A stretch of 64,000 nt of DNA from Gordius sp. MW1 (taxonomy: Eukaryota > Nematomorpha > Gordioida > Gordea > Gordiidae), in NCBI GenBank assembly GCA_964036665.1, contig OZ038531.1:17670168-17734167 (forward strand), read 5' to 3'. Numbering within the stretch: position 1 is the first letter of the stretch; every line of letters begins with the position of its first letter. This document shows positions 59,162 to 64,000 of the stretch, in pieces. Position numbers and translations under genes: made by a program. Under the pieces are notes generated by a model that was given only the letters and a program-made list of their open reading frames with translations, had not been told where the DNA came from and did not search any database.

Positions 59162-59593
59162 TCACACCATCTTCCCTAGGCCGTCACATTATAGAAGGCT
59201 ACATCAGGGGAAAGGCGGTGGCTAATAGTCCGTTAACTATCAACATTCGGCCTAGTAGAAATTATCTGACCATAAAAACGTTTTGGTAATGAAGGTACTC
59301 AAGATGGGGAATTGTGCAGACCTTGGGGTGTTGCGTGTGATTCTGCGGGGAATTTGTTTTTAGCCGATCGCAGTAACAATAGAATCCAGGTTTTTGATAT
59401 GAAAAGAAATTTTATTCGAAAATTTGGAACATTTGGAACGGCTGCGGGCCAGTTTAACAGACCCGCTGGTATAGCCGTAAATAGCAGGAATGAATTGATT
59501 GTGGCAGACAAAGATAATCATCGTATACAGGTATTTACGACCACGGGGAAATTTCTATTCACGTTCGGTGAAAAGGGCATAATGGTAGTTTAG
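59122..59593 (+). pseudogene. TRIM71/LIN-41-like filamin end + NHL repeats, inverted duplicate
   Basis: Reads LLNGSYIVSFTPSSLGRH (end of the filamin/Ig domain) to KTFW and a stop. After one extra T in the GTTTT run it resumes out of frame as [34 protein letters not shown] and [10 protein letters not shown]. It ends at FGEKG, where the match to the - strand copy stops. The left edge is the truncated LINE. Here the linker GGGGAATTG is complete, unlike the other copy. Confidence 0.85.
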
Positions 59594-59650
59594 GATTGAT
59601 AAAATGCGAGGGTGGAAATGGGTTTAGTTCGGTCGTCCAGCGACCATTAT

Positions 59651-60900
59651 TTTAGTTTCACAAGAGTTTAAAGCGACATCCCAGGGATAATTGAATTGAC
59701 CAGATTTATTGCCCTTTTCACCGAACGTGAATAGAAATTTCCCCGTGGTCGTAAAAGCCTGTATACGATGATTATCTTTGTCTGCCACAATCAATTCATT
59801 CCTGCTATTTACGGCTATACCAGCGGGTCTGTTAAACTGGCCCGCAGCCGTTCCAAATGTTCCAAATTTTCGAATAAAATTTCCTTTCATATCAAAAACC
59901 TGGATTCTATTGTTACTGCGATCGGCTAAAAACAAATTCCCCGCAGAATCACACGCAACACCCCAAGGTCTGCACATCTTGAGTACCTTCATTACCAAAA
60001 CGTTTTTATGGTCAGATAATTTCTACTAGGCCGAATGTTGATAGTTAACGGACTATTAGCCACCGCCTTTCCCCTGATGTAGACTTCTATAATGTGACGG
60101 CCTAGGGAAGATGGTGTGAATGAAACGATGTAGCTACCGTTCAACAAATCGGTGGGCGAAATGGAATTTTTATTTCCAATCGAATCAATCAATAACGCAG
60201 TGACCCTATCACCACCCAATATTTTCCCTTCTCCAGAATGATCTCTGGTTTTTAAAATCAGCGAAATGGGTTTATGAATAAGGGCATTTTTAGGTGGAAC
60301 GCTAAATCTCATGGAATACAGGGTAGAATTAAGAGCCGAGGCTGGTGCTTGGATTTGTCCCAGGGTATCTAACAGTGTTTCTAAAAGTCTGGGATCGCTA
60401 GCAGAAGCTTTAAAATCCAAAGTTTCATCTTCCCAAGGCAGAAGCAAGCTATGCATAATAGATTCAACGTTTCCCAAACGACTTTTAAGGTTGCGGGTCG
60501 TGGCTAGAATATCGTTGATGACATTACCATCATTGTCGCAGTTATCAAACATGTGAGCTGCACCGGTAAGTTGTAAACATTCTTTCAAATGACCCTGGTA
60601 TCGAGTTAAACTCCCAATTTGATCCCTTAAACTGAGTAATTTGGAAGGGGCTATGGTCCTCACCCGTGTATGAAGGGTAGCTTGACGAGAACGCAGCGCC
60701 GATACACGGGACTCTATCATGGAATCTATGGTCGTATCTATAGATTTAGCCCGTTCTTCAATTCTAACGGCTATTTGCTTATCGTGTAATACCCTTTCAC
60801 CCAGCTTGGAATATGTGCATTGCACCAGTTCTATGTGTTGATCTAAGATGGCGCGAGCGTTGCCGATGTAAACCAAGGTATGAGTATAGTTGTTAAATTG
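59651..60900 (-). pseudogene. TRIM71/LIN-41-like coiled coil, filamin domain and NHL repeats, frameshifted
   Basis: LIN-41/TRIM71 proteins are RING-B-box-coiled coil-filamin-NHL regulators that bind mRNA through the NHL propeller. The frame opens after a possible acceptor (GCTGCTTAG) at 60900. A coiled-coil region (ARAILDQHIELVQ to HTRVRTIAPSK) leads to a filamin domain ([28 protein letters not shown]). At about 60000 an extra T and an 8 bp loss, compared with the + copy, break the frame. NHL repeats follow: [30 protein letters not shown] and [13 protein letters not shown]. After NS homology ends in unrelated sequence. RING and B-boxes are not seen before the satellite. Without them, and with broken frames, I call it a pseudogene; assembly error is possible. 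Confidence 0.75.
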
Positions 60901-61326
60901 CTAAGCAGCTTCAACTAAAAACTCGAGCACGAACACTAGCTGGGTAATATGCTAACACAATGAGTGCTAAGCTAACTGTTCGGTGCAATAGTTTTAACAG
61001 TAGCACGTAAAAATGCTCGAGAGGTTAGTCGATAGCAGCCAAATCTGTTAAAAAATTTAGCAGGAGCTCGAGCAGTAAATTCGAGCAGATAGTAGATTGA
61101 ATTGCTTTTGTTAAACTATTTTAGTTACTTACAATATTTGCTCATGGTATATTATAAAGTTATTATATTATAGTTTTATAAGAAATTAAGCATGTTGAGC
61201 ATAAATGATGGATTGCACGATAATAAGATGAGATTGTATATTTGATTTTTTACTTGACATGTTATTATATACATTTTGAGTTTTTAGGTATAAATATTTT
61301 GTACAGGTGGTTAAATAAATATATAT
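60901..61326. other. Spacer before the satellite
   Basis: The first 200 bases repeat GCTCGAG-type words (CTCGAGCA, TGCTCGAGAGG, GCTCGAGCAG). No RING or B-box coding sequence is seen, so the 5' exons of the TRIM71-like copy are absent or elsewhere. Confidence 0.55.
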
Positions 61327-64000
61327 GAGGTAAATGTCATAATCTATGTTTATGATGCGATTTAAATTTTTTCTCAAATTGTGACTCACTGAGAGCTTAA
61401 AAAATGTTTTTCACCTTTGAAATTAAGATTTTTAAAAGATTAGCGGTCGCCCAGGTGACAAATGTCATAATCTATGTTTATGATGGGATTTAACTTTTTT
61501 CCAAATTGTGACTCACTAAGAACTTAAAAAATGTTTTTCACCTTTGAAATCAAGATTTTTGAAAGTTTAGCGGTCGCCCAGGTGACAAATGTCATAATCT
61601 ATGTTTATGATGCGATTTAAATTTTTTTTTCAAATTGTGACTCACTAAGAACTTAAAAAATGTTTTTCACCTTTGAAATTAAGATTTTTAAAAGTTTAGC
61701 GATCGCCTAGGTGACAAATGTCATAAATCATAATCTATGTTTATTATGCGATTTAAATTTTTTTTTTAAATTGTGACTCACTAAGCGCTTAAAAAATGTT
61801 TTTCACTCTTGAAATCAAGATTTTTGAAAGTTTAGCGGTCGCCCAGGTGACAAATGTCATAATCTACATTTATGATGCGATTTAAATTTTTTTTTTAAAT
61901 TGTGACTCACTAAGCGCTTAAAAAATGTTTTTCACCTTTGAAATTAAGATTTTTAAAAGTTTAGCGGTCGCCCAGGTGACAAATGTCATAATCTATGTTT
62001 ATGATGGGATTTAAATTTTTTTTTGAAATTGTAACTCTAAGAACTAAAAAAATGTTTTTCACCTTTGAAATCAAGATTTTTGAAAGTTTAGCGGTCGCTC
62101 AGGTGACAAATGTCATAATCTATGTTTATGATGCGATTTAAATTTTTTTTTGAAATTGTGACTCACTAAGAACTTAAAAAATGTTTTTCACCTTTGAAAT
62201 TAAGATTTTTAAAAGTTTAGCGGTCGCCCAGGTGACAAATGTCATAATCTACATTTATGATGCTATTTAAATTTTTTTTAAATTGTGACTCACTAAGCGC
62301 TTAAAAAATGTTTTTCACCTTTGAAATTAAGATTTTTTAAAGTTTAGCGGTCGCCCAGGTGACAAATGTCATAATCTACATTTATGATGCGATTTAAATT
62401 TTTTTTTCAAATTGTGACTCACTATCACTAGGAGCTTAAAAAATGTTTTTCACTCTTGAAATCAAGATTTTTGAAAGTTTAGCGGTCGCTCAGGTGACAA
62501 ATGTCATAATCTACATTTATGATGCGATTTAAATTTTTTTTTAATGACTCACTAAGCGCTTAAAAAATGTTTTTCATCTTTGAAATAAAGATTTTTGAAA
62601 GTTTAGCGGTCGCCCAGGTGACAAATGTCATATACATTTATGATGCGATTTAAATTTTTTTTTCAAATTGTGACTCACTAGGAGCTTAAAAAATGTTTTT
62701 CACCTTTGAAATCAAGATTTTTGAAAGTTTAGCGGTCGCCCAGGTGACAAATGCCATAATCTATGTTTATGATGCGATTTAAATTTTTTTTTGAAATTGT
62801 GACTCACTAAGAACTTAAAAAATGTTTTTCACCTTTGAAATTAAGATTTTTAAAAGTTTAGCGGTCGCTCAGGTGACAAATGTCATAATCTACATTTATG
62901 ATGCGATTTAAATTTTTTTTTTAAATTGTGACTCACTAAGCGCTTAAAAAATGTTTTTCATCTTTGAAATAAAGATTTTTGAAAGTTTAGCGGTCGCCCA
63001 GGTGACAAATGTCATATACATTTATGATGCGATTTAAATTTTTTTTTCAAATTGTGACTCACTAGGAGCTTAAAAAATGTTTTTCACCTTTGAAATCAAG
63101 ATTTTTGAAAGTTTAGCGGTCGCCCAGGTGACAAATGCCATAATCTATGTTTATGATGCGATTTAAATTTTTTTTTGAAATTGTGACTCACTAAGAACTT
63201 AAAAAATGTTTTTCACCTTTGAAATTAAGATTTTTAAAAGTTTAGCGGTCGCCCAGGTGACAAATGTCATAATCTACATTTATGATGAGATTTAAATTTT
63301 TTTTTCAAATTGTGACTCACTATCACTAGGAGCTTAAAAAATGTTTTTCACTCTTGAAATCAAGATTTTTGAAAGTTTAGCGGTCGCTCAGGTGACAAAT
63401 GTCATAATCTACATTTATGATGCGATTTAAATTTTTTTTTTAAATTGTGACTCACTAAGCGCTTAAAAAATGTTTTTCATCTTTGAAATTAAGATTTTTG
63501 AAAGTTTAGCGGTCGCCCAGGTGACAAATGTCATAATCTACATTTATGATGCGATTTAAATTTTTTTTTCAAATTGTGACTCACTAGGAGCTTAAAAAAT
63601 GTTTTTCACCTTTGAAATCAAGATTTTTGAAAGTTTAGCGGTCGCCCAGGTGACAAATGTCATAATCTATGTTTATGATGCGATTTAAATTTTTTTTTCA
63701 AATTGTGACTCACTAAGAACTTAAAAAATGTTTTTCACCTTTGAAATTAAGATTTTTAAAAGTTTAGCGGTCGCCTAGGTGACAAATGTCATAATGTATG
63801 TTTATTATGCGATTTAAATTTTTTTTTTAAATTGTGACTCAATAAGCGCTTAAATAATGTTTTTCACTCTTGAAATCAAGATTTTTGAAAGTTTAGCGGT
63901 CGCCCAGGTGACAAATGTCATAATCTACATTTATGATGCGATTTAAATTTTTTTTTCAAATTGTGACTCACTATCATTAGGAGCTTAAAAAATGTTTTTC
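61327..64000. repeat. ~129 bp satellite array, continues past the window
   Basis: About 20 units, each with TTTAGCGGTCGCCCAGG, TGACAAATGTCA, a CATAATCTA block, TTTATGATGCGATTTAAA, a T run, TGTGACTCACTA and AAAAAATGTTTTTCAC. Units differ at set positions (CTATGTTTATGATG or CTACATTTATGATG; AAGAACTT, AAGCGCTT or AGGAGCTT). TGACAAATGTCA is a short palindrome in every unit. The array has a higher-order pattern. Confidence 0.97.

Noticed and set aside
59282-59300. An 18-base GT...AG mini-intron explaining the TRIM71-like frame break
   Set aside because: Removing GTAATG...TCAAG does not restore the reading frame to the NHL repeats, so a frameshift is the simpler reading.
61186-61389. 67-codon - strand ORF before the satellite
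   Set aside because: Made of low-complexity Tyr/Ile/Asn residues from AT-rich DNA and runs into the satellite.

Overview
The window is AT-rich, intron-containing animal DNA. Three conserved metazoan genes can be read from it: a KLHL20 orthologue, a GFI1/senseless-type zinc-finger factor, and broken copies of a LIN-41/TRIM71-type gene. The rest is dense with transposable elements, many of them terminal-inverted-repeat (TIR) elements with target-site duplications (TSDs) that can be read directly. I take it to be an invertebrate metazoan and cannot name a lineage. There are no bacterial operons, ribosome binding sites or CRISPR arrays, and I recognised no tRNA or rRNA gene.

Layout. 1-13.15 kb: two related APE-type LINEs on the + strand, about 1.5-4.5 kb and 9.76-13.14 kb. 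Between them is a nested set: a 3.46 kb TIR element (4885-8342) holding a 1.83 kb foldback element (6119-7948). 8.3-9.5 kb has a LINE tail and a FLYWCH-like relic with tandem repeats. 14.76-18.26 kb: a 231 bp MITE, then a 2.94 kb palindrome whose arms carry identical 80-codon FLYWCH-like ORFs and minisatellites, ending close to the KLHL20 start codon.

18.3-30.1 kb: KLHL20 on the + strand. I built ten coding exons whose splice phases all agree, giving 642 codons. Its introns hold a pogo-like element, hAT MITEs and a 948 bp hAT-like palindrome. 31.4-31.8 kb: an unassigned terminal exon. 32.3-42 kb: the GFI1/senseless-like gene on the - strand, four exons, 398 codons, with a Groucho-type eh1 motif at the N terminus. 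A decayed Helitron helicase lies in its second intron.

42-57.6 kb: a transposon-rich stretch with a hAT element with perfect 8 bp TSDs, a piggyBac-like element carrying a reverse transcriptase/RNase H fragment, another hAT remnant, a LINE remnant, a complete but non-coding LTR element (TSD GATTC), a GGGTCGGG-rich element, and many copies of a GCGTAGCC-ended MITE family. 57.6-60.9 kb: a 5'-truncated LINE with a poly(A) tail, joined to an inverted duplication of TRIM71-like sequence. 61.3-64 kb: a satellite array of about 129 bp units with higher-order structure, running off the window.

KLHL20 is expected to be a CUL3 ubiquitin-ligase adaptor and the GFI1-like protein a repressor. They are convergent neighbours, and nothing in the sequence links their functions.
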